DNA of 11,869 bases from Gammaproteobacteria bacterium (GTDB lineage Bacteria > Pseudomonadota > Gammaproteobacteria > Pseudomonadales > Halomonadaceae): assembly GCA_023485185.1 (NCBI GenBank), contig JAMCZP010000193.1, positions 1-11,869 on the forward strand, written 5' to 3'. Both the position numbers and the translations under genes were made by a program. Shown here one piece after another: positions 1-7,202 of the stretch. Numbering within the stretch: position 1 is the stretch's first letter; every line of letters starts with the position of its first letter. The notes below the pieces were generated by a model. It did no database searches. It worked only from the letters and a program-made list of their open reading frames with translations, and was not told where the DNA came from.

Positions 1-1504
1 TGGCCAAGCCAAGCCATACACCAATGGCAACGATCAAAATAACCGCTACGCTTATCAGGTTACCCACCAGATGAGCGCCACGCTCAGAGGCATACCAAGC
101 AGCCAAGTTAAAGGCTCCCCAGGCATCCAATATCACCATAATGACCGCGACTAATATCACCGTACGTAATATCCGCAATGCATTGGGTACATAGCTATTT
201 AGGCGGTTCTCTAATAAAGGTAGCTTGCGGCGAAGATCATCTGAAAGCACGATGCGCCGACCGATTGTTTGACTCAAAAAGGCAGACGTTAGCAGTCCTA
301 CTACAATGGCTACCAGGGTCTTTAACGTCGCAAATAGCACAAAGGGCAGCGCATCACCTGGTCGTGTCAGGGTCAGTACAAACACCATCAAGAAGTAGAG
401 CAGTGCAAATAAGTGCCAGGTACGTGCAAATAGCTGTAGCGATACGCGACTTGCCGTTAGCGTGGAAGTCGCTGCCATCTGATTAAGATTACTGCTTAAC
501 CGCACGCGGTTTTTAAGCACTACACCCACGGCGTAGAGAAATGCCAGCACCATAATCAGCGTACCGACTGCTTGACCTAACGTGGCAGCAAGGTAGAAGT
601 TTACCAACGGCACAACGACCATCAGGCCGTAACCCACCATCCCAATCAAGCGCGCTAACCAGCGATTCCAGTAGGAGGCTTCATAGGCGGAAATCGGCAG
701 TAAGCGTAGGCCATCATAGCGTGACGAAAACAGCATCCGCACACCGGCTTTAAGCAGTTCGATAATCAAGAAAGCATTTAAAAATAGCGAAGCACGGGTG
801 GAAAGCTCACCGGTTTCGCCCACGGCAAAGGTAGCCAATAAGTTACCCGCCACGTAGGCCAACGCCACTAATAGCACATCAACCACGGCGGCAACGGCTA
901 CGCACACGATCAAACGCAGTACCGGCGTCAGCCCATTGGCGTGGAGTGACCAGCTGTTGATTTTGCTAAACGCAGGTTTTGCCAAGCGCCTAAAAATAAA
1001 AAACAGCGCCAACGTGGCAACAATCACAATGCCCAGGTTAATTGCTGCACTGGTAAAGGCCGCCATATCAAATGTACTGCCCGCACCTTGACCAGTGAAC
1101 AAGCTACCCACAATGCCCACTGCCTGTTCAAATTGACCACCCACATCACTCACCACGCGACTGGTCAATTCAGCTAGCTGGCGCGGTAGAGAGACATCTT
1201 CAGGTGCCATATCACTGCCTTGTGCAGCCGCTTCTGGAGACAACTCATCCGCTAAAGCGGGAGGTAAGGCAGATGCTTCACTACGCAACAGCGTAATCAG
1301 CTCGGCTCGCGCCTGCTCATTTTCCAACAAATCAGCCAATGTGGCATAGGCTTGAGTTTCGCTAATATTCGGGTCGCTCGCCTGTTGAGGCGGCTCTTCA
1401 TTTGGTGCCGTCAGCGTTGTTTGCGCTAATGCTGGCGTTGCCAACATAGCAAATAGCGTCAACAGCCAGACACCTAGCCAGGGTAATAAACGTATTGGCG
1501 TCAC
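1..1504 (-). CDS. ybiO: YbiO-type mechanosensitive channel, MscS superfamily (partial, C-terminus outside window)
   Basis: Moderate-conductance mechanosensitive channel of the inner membrane, expected to open under hypo-osmotic shock and release solutes, which suits a halophile. I translated this frame by hand: 501 codons without a stop, from a GTG start at 1504 with GGAGG seven bases upstream. Residues 1-27 form a signal peptide ending ALA. A periplasmic stretch of about 120 residues follows (QAYATLADLL near 51-60 matches the E. coli YbiO N-terminus), then about nine hydrophobic segments (roughly 152-172, 195-225, 237-258, 282-303, 308-330, 360-380, 385-408, 443-465, 482-500). SLFLNAFLIIELLKAGVR (239-256) and DAWG (460-463) also match E. 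coli YbiO as I remember it. YbiO is about 740 residues, so the last 230 or so, including the pore helix and MscS beta domain, lie beyond base 1. Channel function is therefore inferred from the N-terminal resemblance. The next gene, yqaA, lies 188 bases upstream, so transcription is probably separate. Confidence 0.88.
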   Translation of the reverse strand, partial: MTPIRLLPWLGVWLLTLFAMLATPALAQTTLTAPNEEPPQQASDPNISETQAYATLADLLENEQARAELITLLRSEASALPPALADELSPEAAAQGSDMAPEDVSLPRQLAELTSRVVSDVGGQFEQAVGIVGSLFTGQGAGSTFDMAAFTSAAINLGIVIVATLALFFIFRRLAKPAFSKINSWSLHANGLTPVLRLIVCVAVAAVVDVLLVALAYVAGNLLATFAVGETGELSTRASLFLNAFLIIELLKAGVRMLFSSRYDGLRLLPISAYEASYWNRWLARLIGMVGYGLMVVVPLVNFYLAATLGQAVGTLIMVLAFLYAVGVVLKNRVRLSSNLNQMAATSTLTASRVSLQLFARTWHLFALLYFLMVFVLTLTRPGDALPFVLFATLKTLVAIVVGLLTSAFLSQTIGRRIVLSDDLRRKLPLLENRLNSYVPNALRILRTVILVAVIMVILDAWGAFNLAAWYASERGAHLVGNLISVAVILIVAIGVWLGLA

Positions 1505-1692
1505 ACCTCAACCTCCATTTCGTGAGTGTACTCTTTCATACAGTGACTTCATCCAAGCACTACTTGCTAATCTAACGTCTACCTGAGTTTAAGCAACTGC
1601 GTTTTACAGCTATGTGACCGCTAGGGCCTATTCAACAGCGCTAGCCTTGCATCAAAGCACCCTAGGGTAACATGAGATTATTGAGAAGAAAT

Positions 1693-2124
1693 TTACTGGC
1701 AGAGTGGCACCAGCCATTGCTGCGCTAAAAGCAACACTACAGCGTAACGAACGCCCTTAGCGACCACAATCCATGCCAGCGCCCGCCACCAAGGCAGTCT
1801 AAACACGCCAGCCAGCACGGTGAGCGGATCACCGATAATCGGTGCCCAGGAGATAAGTAGGCTTTTTTCGCCAAACCGGTGATACCAGCGCTCGGCACGC
1901 GCCAAACTGCGGGGGGAAGCGGGAAACCAGCGGCGATCTTGAAATTGACGCGCATAGCGACCCATCGCGACATTGATCATGCTGCCCAGGGTATTGCCCG
2001 TCGTGGCCACCAACCAAAGTGCGACGGGCGGCTCGCCAACGCACCATAGTCTTGCCAGCCATACTTCCGACCCACCGGGCAGTAGCGTAGCGCTGACTAA
2101 CGCAACAAAAAACAGGCTCAGCAT
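1693..2124 (-). CDS. yqaA: YqaA family membrane protein (VTT/DedA-like, SNARE-associated fold)
   Basis: Small inner-membrane protein of 143 residues, the same size as E. coli YqaA (about 142). It belongs to the VTT (DedA-related) superfamily, whose better-studied members move lipids or support membrane homeostasis. The role of YqaA itself is not established. Visible features are an N-terminal hydrophobic segment followed by LLPGGSE (14-20), a glycine/asparagine-rich segment TTGNTLGSMINVAMGR (41-56), a short basic loop, RFGEKSLLISWAPIIGDP (83-100) with the helix-breaking prolines typical of the family, and a C-terminal hydrophobic helix (about 113-136). The ATG lies 12 bases after the stop of the upstream iclR-type gene and has only a weak ribosome binding site, so translation is probably coupled to that gene within one transcript. 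The family call is firm and the biochemical function is not known. Confidence 0.85.
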   Translation of the reverse strand: MLSLFFVALVSATLLPGGSEVWLARLWCVGEPPVALWLVATTGNTLGSMINVAMGRYARQFQDRRWFPASPRSLARAERWYHRFGEKSLLISWAPIIGDPLTVLAGVFRLPWWRALAWIVVAKGVRYAVVLLLAQQWLVPLCQ

Positions 2125-2136
2125 TGGTTATCCACA

Positions 2137-2958
2137 CTAACGAGGCAACTGCCCGCCCAATTGCTGAGTAATTTCATCTGCCGTTTGGCGAACCAGCGCG
2201 CCCAGCGTTAACAAACGGGTCTCCGGGATGCGGGCTACCGGTCCTGAGACAGAGATCGCCGCAAGCGGCGTACCGTGCTCGTCAAAAATACAGGCGGCTA
2301 CACAGTGCAGGCCAATGGCATGCTCTTCACGATCACAGGCAAAGCCTTGGGCGCGAATCTTCTGCATTTCTGCCTGCAAGGGAGCAGGCTGATCAAGCGT
2401 ATTAGCCGTCACGCGTACAAGTTCGCGCCCTTCCAGCAGTTGCATCCGCTCATCATCGGGCATGCCCGCCAGCAGTGCTTTACCCACGCCGGAGGCGTGC
2501 AAGGGCGCACGGGAGCCAAGGCGCGTGATCATGCGCATCATCTGCGGTGATTCATGCTGGGCTAGAAATACCGCCGTGGCACCGTCGCGGATGCCTAAGT
2601 TGGCCGTTTCACCTGTTTCAGCCGTTAAGCGGCGCAGAAACGGGCGGCTGGTAGCCACCACATCCCGTGCTTCAAGAAAGCTATTACCAATACGAAAAGT
2701 TTTAACATCAATTCGCCACAGGCCCTGTTCGTTCTCCTGGCTCACGAAACCTTGGCTTTGCAAGGCTTGCAGTAGACGATGAGTCGTTGAAGGTGCTAAA
2801 TCGGCCATCTCCGACACTTCCGAAAGGGCTAATCCTAGCGGGCTGGCCGCAAGGTACTCCAACAGCGTTAAGCCACGTACTAACGACTGGCTATGCCCTC
2901 CACTGGCTTTGGCGGTATTCGCCGGACGGCCGACCGTCCTGCGCTTGGCTTCACTCAC
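2137..2958 (-). CDS. IclR-family transcriptional regulator, AllR-like
   Basis: DNA-binding regulator of 273 residues. The GTG start at 2958 is supported by AGGAGA seven bases upstream. After a basic N-terminal tail (KRR at 5-7, GRPA at 10-13), a winged helix-turn-helix covers about 25-75, with PSTTHRLLQALQSQGFV as the recognition region. The IclR effector domain covers about 95-268. The sequence follows E. coli AllR, the glyoxylate-responsive repressor of allantoin use, closely: LGSRAPLHASGVGKALL (147-163), EEHAIGLHC (211-219) and AISVSGP (234-240). D209, C219, S236 and S238 align with the AllR residues I recall as contacting glyoxylate (D207, C217, S234, S236). I infer a glyoxylate-like or small 2-oxo-acid effector. 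No allantoin or glyoxylate genes are in the window, so it need not be an AllR ortholog and I give no symbol. It probably forms a transcript with yqaA. A GGCGC repeat cluster lies just upstream of the start. Confidence 0.9.
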   Translation of the reverse strand: MSEAKRRTVGRPANTAKASGGHSQSLVRGLTLLEYLAASPLGLALSEVSEMADLAPSTTHRLLQALQSQGFVSQENEQGLWRIDVKTFRIGNSFLEARDVVATSRPFLRRLTAETGETANLGIRDGATAVFLAQHESPQMMRMITRLGSRAPLHASGVGKALLAGMPDDERMQLLEGRELVRVTANTLDQPAPLQAEMQKIRAQGFACDREEHAIGLHCVAACIFDEHGTPLAAISVSGPVARIPETRLLTLGALVRQTADEITQQLGGQLPR

Positions 2959-2985
2959 CTGGCTCTCTCCTAATAGGCGCTCTCA

Positions 2986-3013
2986 AAAGGCGCTCCTACC
3001 TATAAGCGCCTTT
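2986..3013 (-). terminator. Perfect 9-bp hairpin, candidate terminator of the crotonase gene
   Basis: AAAGGCGCT (2986-2994) and AGCGCCTTT (3005-3013) are exact inverse complements around a 10-base loop. Read on the minus strand, the hairpin lies about 100 bases after the crotonase stop codon and ends in only four T residues, so a terminator is plausible but not strong. It also sits just upstream of the iclR-type start and could instead be an operator or a REP-like element. Confidence 0.35.
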
Positions 3014-3116
3014 CTTGAAGGCACCGTCTCTAACCATAAAGCGCATCAGGATAACGTGCCTACACGGCCATTGTCGCGTTTACGGAAACGAATTCCATCA
3101 TTGTACCGGCATGGGC

Positions 3117-3917
3117 TTACTGGTGCCGCCATTGCGGTGGCCGTTTGGCGATAAATGCATCAATTCCTTCGCCCACGTCATCGGCCAACATATTGCAGGC
3201 CATGATTTCACCGGCAAATGCATAGGCTGCGTCTAGCGGCATGGCGAGCTGACGGGCAAACATCGCTTTACCTGTGCGCACCGCCACGGCGCTTTTAGCA
3301 CAGATACTCGCCGTCAGTGCCTGAGTAGCTTCATCAAGCGCATCATCCTCTGCCACGCGGTTAATCAGCCCCCACTCGGCCGCTTGCTCGGCGCTGATAA
3401 ACTCCCCGGTCAGCAGCATCTCCATGGCCCGCTTAGGGGTGACATTACGTGACAGCGCCACTGCCGGTGTAGAACAGAACAACCCAACGTTAATGCCGGA
3501 TACCGCAAAGCGGGCGCTGCGCGCCGCCACCGCCAGATCACAGCTCGCCACCAGCTGGCAGCCCGCGGCGGTGGCAGTGCCCTGTACTTTGGCAATCACC
3601 GGCACGGGAAGATTCACGATGGCCTGCATCACCTCGCTGCAGCGGGCAAACAGTGCCTGGTAGTAAGCTTTATCGGGATTGGCGCGCATCTGCTTTAAAT
3701 CATGCCCAGCGCAAAAGGCTTTGCCTTCCGCTGCGAGTACGACGCAGCGAACGTGCTGATCTTCAGCAATATCGTCCAAAGCATCGTGTAGCGCTTTTAG
3801 CATGATTTCCGAGAGCGTATTGAATTGCGCTGGTGCGTTCATTGTCAGCGTCACGACACCTTGATGATTAAAGCGCTGCAGGGTGGGGGTAGCGTATCCG
3901 TCATCGGTGATGGGCAT
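3117..3917 (-). CDS. Enoyl-CoA hydratase/isomerase family protein, ECHDC3-like, lacking canonical catalytic glutamates
   Basis: Crotonase-fold protein of 266 residues with AAGGAG six bases before its ATG. The fold signatures are present: CoA-pocket and oxyanion-loop segment FCAGHDLKQM (68-77), second oxyanion segment TATAAGCQLVASCD (114-127), and the C-terminal helical part with GEGIDAFIAKRPP (249-261). It closely follows vertebrate ECHDC3, sharing AGHDLK, ATAAGCQLVASCD and NVGLFCSTP. In mitochondrial enoyl-CoA hydratase the two acid/base residues are E144 and E164. The aligned positions here are Q121 and G141, so ordinary hydration of enoyl-CoA looks unlikely by the standard mechanism. It may act on another acyl-CoA or use another residue. 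trhO lies 71 bases upstream on the same strand and the iclR-type gene downstream. I see no beta-oxidation partner nearby. The substrate is unknown. Confidence 0.88.
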   Translation of the reverse strand: MPITDDGYATPTLQRFNHQGVVTLTMNAPAQFNTLSEIMLKALHDALDDIAEDQHVRCVVLAAEGKAFCAGHDLKQMRANPDKAYYQALFARCSEVMQAIVNLPVPVIAKVQGTATAAGCQLVASCDLAVAARSARFAVSGINVGLFCSTPAVALSRNVTPKRAMEMLLTGEFISAEQAAEWGLINRVAEDDALDEATQALTASICAKSAVAVRTGKAMFARQLAMPLDAAYAFAGEIMACNMLADDVGEGIDAFIAKRPPQWRHQ

Positions 3918-3988
3918 GGTGAACTCCTTAGGTGAGTAACACGTTGCCCATCAGTCTAGCGCACAAGCTAAGCTTACCCTGCGCTACT

Positions 3989-4939
3989 TCATTTTTTCAT
4001 TAGGCGGGTATCGCGGCCCAAGGGATGCGGTTCGCCGCGCTGTTTGGCGAGATCAATTTGACGCTGACGCTCCCGGGCTGCCGCGCGGGTTTTCTCCGGC
4101 AGCGAATCAATACAGTGGGGGCAGCTAATGCCTGGCTCATAGGCAGGGGAGGCCATATCGTCGGCTGAAATTGGCATGCGGCAGGCGTGACACTGTTCGA
4201 ACTCGCCCTTGCTTAAGTCGTGGCGCACGGTAACGCGGTTATCAAACACAAAACACTCGCCGCGCCATAAAGACTGCTCTTCTGGGACTTTTTCCAGATA
4301 GTTCAGCACGCCGCCCTTAAGGTGATAAACCTCTTCAAAGCCCTCTTTGAGCATAAAGCTCGAGGCTTTTTCGCAGCGAATGCCGCCGGTGCAAAACATC
4401 GCCACTTTCTTGTGCTTTTCCGGATCGTAGTGCTCGCGCACGTAGTCAGGAAACTCGCGGAAGGTAGTGGTTTTGGGGTCTATCGCCCGCTCAAAGCTGC
4501 CAATCGCCACTTCGTAATCGTTGCGGGTATCGATCACCAGCACGTCCGGGTCGGCGATGATGTCGTTCCAGTTTTCCGGCTCGACGTAGGTGCCCACCGT
4601 ATCGTTGGGGTCGATATTGGGTATGCCGAGGGTGACGATCTCTTTTTTGAGCTTCACCTTGGTGCGGTAGAACGGCGTTTCTTCGCAATAGGATTCTTTG
4701 TGATCAATATCGGCCAGGCGCGGGTCGGCGGTCAGCCAAGCCAGTAGACCGTCAATACCTGCGCGACTGCCCGCTACCGTGCCGTTGATGCCCTCTTTAG
4801 CCAGTAGCAAGGTGCCTTTCACGCCGTGATCGAGCATGGTTTGGTGAAGCGGCTCACGTAGCGCTTCAAAGTCGTTAAGGGTGACAAATTTGTATAGCGC
4901 CGCGACCACAACGGGTGGCGTATCGATAATCTCAGACAT
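3989..4939 (-). CDS. trhO: tRNA uridine(34) hydroxylase, rhodanese family (YceA)
   Basis: Oxygen-dependent hydroxylase that converts U34 of certain tRNAs to 5-hydroxyuridine, the first step toward the cmo5U/mo5U wobble modifications that widen codon reading. The frame stays open upstream to 4996, but the ATG at 4939 (MSEII) is preferred: GGAGAAG lies just before it and the 316-residue product then starts where the family starts. An N-terminal domain (about 8-100; [15 protein letters not shown] at 41-55) precedes a rhodanese domain (about 118-218) with the catalytic loop CTGGIRC, C183 being the active-site cysteine and C189 the second conserved one. A C-terminal extension carries CHAC (250-253) and CPHC (273-276), which look like a zinc-binding quartet, then a basic tail. 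It is divergent from the pirin gene. The family assignment is very secure. Confidence 0.95.
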   Translation of the reverse strand: MSEIIDTPPVVVAALYKFVTLNDFEALREPLHQTMLDHGVKGTLLLAKEGINGTVAGSRAGIDGLLAWLTADPRLADIDHKESYCEETPFYRTKVKLKKEIVTLGIPNIDPNDTVGTYVEPENWNDIIADPDVLVIDTRNDYEVAIGSFERAIDPKTTTFREFPDYVREHYDPEKHKKVAMFCTGGIRCEKASSFMLKEGFEEVYHLKGGVLNYLEKVPEEQSLWRGECFVFDNRVTVRHDLSKGEFEQCHACRMPISADDMASPAYEPGISCPHCIDSLPEKTRAAARERQRQIDLAKQRGEPHPLGRDTRLMKK

Positions 4940-4996
4940 GCACTTCTCCAGGTAGTCATCCTCGTAAAGGACGGACCGGGTTATTAAGACGCGCAT

Positions 4997-5002
4997 ATTC
5001 TA
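4997..5002 (-). promoter_or_regulatory. Candidate -10 box for trhO
   Basis: On the minus strand TAGAAT matches five of six bases of the sigma-70 -10 consensus and would start transcription about 50 bases before the trhO ATG. No convincing -35 hexamer is seen at the usual spacing. Confidence 0.3.
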
Positions 5003-5014
5003 GCCCAACCTGAC

Positions 5015-5053
5015 ACTGAAAACGTCGATTTATTCGACAGAAACGTACTGAAA
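5015..5053. repeat. Palindrome flanked by paired direct repeats between trhO and pirin
   Basis: GTCGA (5024-5028) and TCGAC (5034-5038) form an inverted repeat with a 5-base AT spacer. It is flanked by AAACGT at 5020 and 5041 (21 bases apart) and ACTGAAA at 5015 and 5047 (32 bases apart). The cluster lies in the intergenic region of divergent genes, upstream of the candidate trhO -10 box, where an operator would be expected. No known regulator consensus was recognised. Confidence 0.35.
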
Positions 5054-5123
5054 GCTTCACCCCACGCGACTTCTACTAGGCGTATATTGTCACTATTCCC
5101 TCACGCAACTAGCGGAGTACATC

Positions 5124-5813
5124 ATGATTATTCGTCGTTCAAACGAACGGGGCTACGCTGACCACGGCTGGCTGCGTTCTTTTCATACTTTCTCGTTTGC
5201 CAACTACGTTGACCGCAACCATATGGGGTTTCGTGCCCTGCGAGTGATCAACGAAGACCGCGTAGCGGGCGGCCATGGCTTTGGCGCCCACCCTCACCGG
5301 GATATGGAGATTATCTCCTACGTATTGGAAGGTGAGATGGAGCACAAAGACAACATGGGCAACGGCGAGGTAATGCGCCCTGGTGATGTGCAGCGTATGT
5401 CAGCGGGTACCGGCGTGCTGCACAGCGAATTCAATCATTCCAAAGAGAACGAGCTGCACTTCCTGCAGATCTGGATTGAAACCGCGCAGCGGGGCATCAC
5501 CCCTAGCTACGAGCAAAAAGCGTTTCCCGCAGTCGACCGTCAAGGCCAGTGGCGGTTGGTGCTATCGCAAGAGGGTCGCGAAGGGTCCGTGAGCGTCAAT
5601 CAGGACGTCAACCTTTACGCGGGCTTATTTAGCGAAGGTGACCAAGTCACTGCGCCACCTTCACGCCATGCGTGGCTGCATGTAGTGAATGGCGAAATGG
5701 AGGTTAACGGTGAGACGCTGAGCGCAGGCGATGCCGCCGCGTTCACGCCGGAAGAGGCGATCACCCTGACGGGCAAGCAAACTGGCGAAGTGCTGCTGTT
5801 TGATTTGGCTTGA
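5124..5813 (+). CDS. Pirin family protein, YhhW-like (quercetin 2,3-dioxygenase type)
   Basis: Bicupin metalloprotein of 229 residues, close to E. coli YhhW (231). The N-terminal pirin cupin contains the metal ligands: H56 and H58 in GAHPHRDME, then H100 and E102 in AGTGVLHSE, the exact pirin pattern. The C-terminal domain (about 135-229) is the degenerate second cupin. YhhW and human pirin oxidise quercetin in vitro, but the physiological substrate in bacteria is unsettled, so the dioxygenase label is family-level only. GGAG lies six bases before the ATG. A TATATT element at 5083-5088 could be the -10 box, but the -35 region is poor. It is divergent from trhO, shares the repeat-rich spacer at 5015-5053, and ends at a strong terminator. 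Nothing is unusual in length or key residues. Confidence 0.93.
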   Translation: MIIRRSNERGYADHGWLRSFHTFSFANYVDRNHMGFRALRVINEDRVAGGHGFGAHPHRDMEIISYVLEGEMEHKDNMGNGEVMRPGDVQRMSAGTGVLHSEFNHSKENELHFLQIWIETAQRGITPSYEQKAFPAVDRQGQWRLVLSQEGREGSVSVNQDVNLYAGLFSEGDQVTAPPSRHAWLHVVNGEMEVNGETLSAGDAAAFTPEEAITLTGKQTGEVLLFDLA

Positions 5814-5828
5814 TCACTTTTCCCAACT

Positions 5829-5858
5829 AAAACGGCGCCTCATAAGAGGCGCCGTTTT
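5829..5858. terminator. Bidirectional intrinsic terminator between pirin and serA
   Basis: AAAACGGCGCCT (5829-5840) pairs perfectly with AGGCGCCGTTTT (5847-5858). One further C-G pair closes an ATAA loop. The GC-rich core is flanked by A-tract on one side and T-tract on the other, so it serves both strands. It lies 15 bases after the pirin stop and 27 bases past the serA stop, exactly between the convergent genes. Confidence 0.93.
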
Positions 5859-5885
5859 CTTATCGTCCTTTTTACTACCAGCGTT

Positions 5886-7130
5886 CTAGCTGTTTTGCGA
5901 CGAGTAAAGCGCACGAATTTTCAGCGTGTGGTCTACTTCGCGCAATGCTTCCAACGCTTGCGGGCCGTAGGCTTTATCCACGTCGATAACCACGTAGCCG
6001 ACTTTCTCATTGGTCTGTAGGTACTGACCCGAAATATTGATGCCGTTTTCAGACAATACGCGGTTAATCTCTGACAGCACGCCCGGCACGTTGTCGTGAA
6101 TGTGCAGCAAGCGGTGCTTGTCCGGGTGAGCGGGCAGCGCGACTTCCGGGAAGTTGACCGAGGTCACGGTGGTACCGTTATCGGAGTAAGTGATCAGTTT
6201 TTCTGACACTTCGATACCGATGTTCTCCTGAGCTTCCAGGGTAGAACCTCCCACGTGCGGGGTCAAAATCACGTTTTCCAGGCCACGCAGCGGGCTCTGG
6301 AACTCCTCGTCGTTGCCTTTCGGTTCAACCGGGAAGACGTCGATAGCGGCACCGTTTAACCTGCCTGCTTTAATCGCATCAGCCAGCGCATCGATTTCCA
6401 CCACGCTACCGCGGGCTGCATTAATCAAGATAGCGCCCTGCTTCATGGCGGCAATCTCTTTGGCACCAATCATCCAGCGGGTAGAGGCAAGATCAGGCAC
6501 GTGCAGGCTGACCACATCGGCGCGCCCTAAAAGCTCTTCAAGGCTCGCCACTTGGCTCGCATTGCCCATGCCCAGCTTGGTGATCACATCGTAAAAAATA
6601 ACATTAAAGCCTAACGACTCGGCCAGTACGGAGAGCTGCGCCCCGATGCTGCCATAGCCTACGATGCCCAAGGTTTTACCGCGCGCTTCGTGGGAGTTCT
6701 TGGCCGACTTCAGCCAACCACCCTGATGGGCACGCGCATTTTTCTCGGGGATACCGCGCAGCAGCATAATGGCTTCTGCCAGTACCAGCTCGGCCACCGA
6801 ACGGGTATTAGAGTACGGCGCATTAAATACCGCGATACCGCGGGTAAGGGCAGCCGTCAAATCCACTTGATTGGTGCCGATACAGAAACAGCCAACGCCG
6901 ACCAGCTTCTCGGCTGCCTCGAACACGCGTTCAGTCAGTTGGGTACGCGAGCGAATACCGAGGAAATGAACATCACGGATCTTCTCGATCAACGCATCTT
7001 CATCAAGCGAGGTAGGCAGATGCTCGATATTTTCATAACCGGCGTTGTGAAAATTGTCCACCGCACTCTGGTGGACGCCCTCGAGTAGCAGGATCTTGAT
7101 CTTGCTCTTGTCCAGGGACGTTTTGGCCAT
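5886..7130 (-). CDS. serA: D-3-phosphoglycerate dehydrogenase
   Basis: First committed enzyme of serine synthesis: oxidises 3-phosphoglycerate to 3-phosphohydroxypyruvate with NAD in the cytoplasm. The 414-residue product from the ATG at 7130 starts MAKTSLDKSK, aligned with E. coli SerA (410). An in-frame ATG ten codons upstream (7160) has no ribosome binding site, whereas AGAGG lies 11 bases before 7130. The Rossmann NAD site is GYGSIG (158-163). Catalytic R240, E269 and H292 fall at the same numbers as in E. coli. The C-terminal ACT domain (about 338-410) keeps H345, N347 and N365, equivalent to the serine-contacting H344, N346 and N364 of E. coli, so feedback inhibition by serine is expected. 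The E. coli neighbour rpiA is absent from this side. The gene is divergent from xseB and convergent with pirin. No defect is seen. Confidence 0.97.
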   Translation of the reverse strand: MAKTSLDKSKIKILLLEGVHQSAVDNFHNAGYENIEHLPTSLDEDALIEKIRDVHFLGIRSRTQLTERVFEAAEKLVGVGCFCIGTNQVDLTAALTRGIAVFNAPYSNTRSVAELVLAEAIMLLRGIPEKNARAHQGGWLKSAKNSHEARGKTLGIVGYGSIGAQLSVLAESLGFNVIFYDVITKLGMGNASQVASLEELLGRADVVSLHVPDLASTRWMIGAKEIAAMKQGAILINAARGSVVEIDALADAIKAGRLNGAAIDVFPVEPKGNDEEFQSPLRGLENVILTPHVGGSTLEAQENIGIEVSEKLITYSDNGTTVTSVNFPEVALPAHPDKHRLLHIHDNVPGVLSEINRVLSENGINISGQYLQTNEKVGYVVIDVDKAYGPQALEALREVDHTLKIRALYSSQNS

Positions 7131-7190
7131 GGCTGAATCAACCTCTATGGTCGGCGGCATGCGCCGTGTATCGGTTCATAGGAGGCGCAT

Positions 7191-7199
7191 ATCGTAGCA
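7191..7199 (-). promoter_or_regulatory. Candidate extended -10 promoter element of serA
   Basis: The minus strand reads TGC TACGAT, an extended -10 (TGN plus a four-of-six hexamer). It would give a leader of about 54 bases before the serA ATG. No good -35 box is present, as is common with extended -10 promoters. The spacer region contains one copy of a 10-base repeat that recurs in front of xseB. Confidence 0.4.
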
Positions 7200-7202
7200 C
7201 AG

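Noticed and set aside
178..486. Open plus-strand frame of 102 codons
   Set aside because: It lies antisense to the YbiO-type channel gene, whose 501-codon frame has a signal peptide and membrane segments. The plus-strand product resembles no family and has no ribosome binding site.
1621..1665. CTAGGG/CCCTAG inverted repeat between yqaA and the channel gene, considered as a terminator
   Set aside because: Six-base arms separated by 33 bases without a T-tract are weak. Nothing else of note is seen in the 188-base gap.
3077..3090. CGTTT-ACGG-AAACG hairpin after the crotonase gene, considered as a terminator
   Set aside because: The stem is five base pairs, AT-rich and lacks a T-tract on the minus strand.
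3958..3985. AGCGCA/TGCGCT inverted repeat between trhO and the crotonase gene, considered as a terminator
   Set aside because: The stem is only six base pairs with a 16-base loop and no T-tract follows on the minus strand. The two genes may be cotranscribed.
4322..4747. Open plus-strand frame of 141 codons
   Set aside because: It is a shadow of trhO on the opposite strand. The trhO frame holds all catalytic and zinc motifs, while this one has no recognisable domain.
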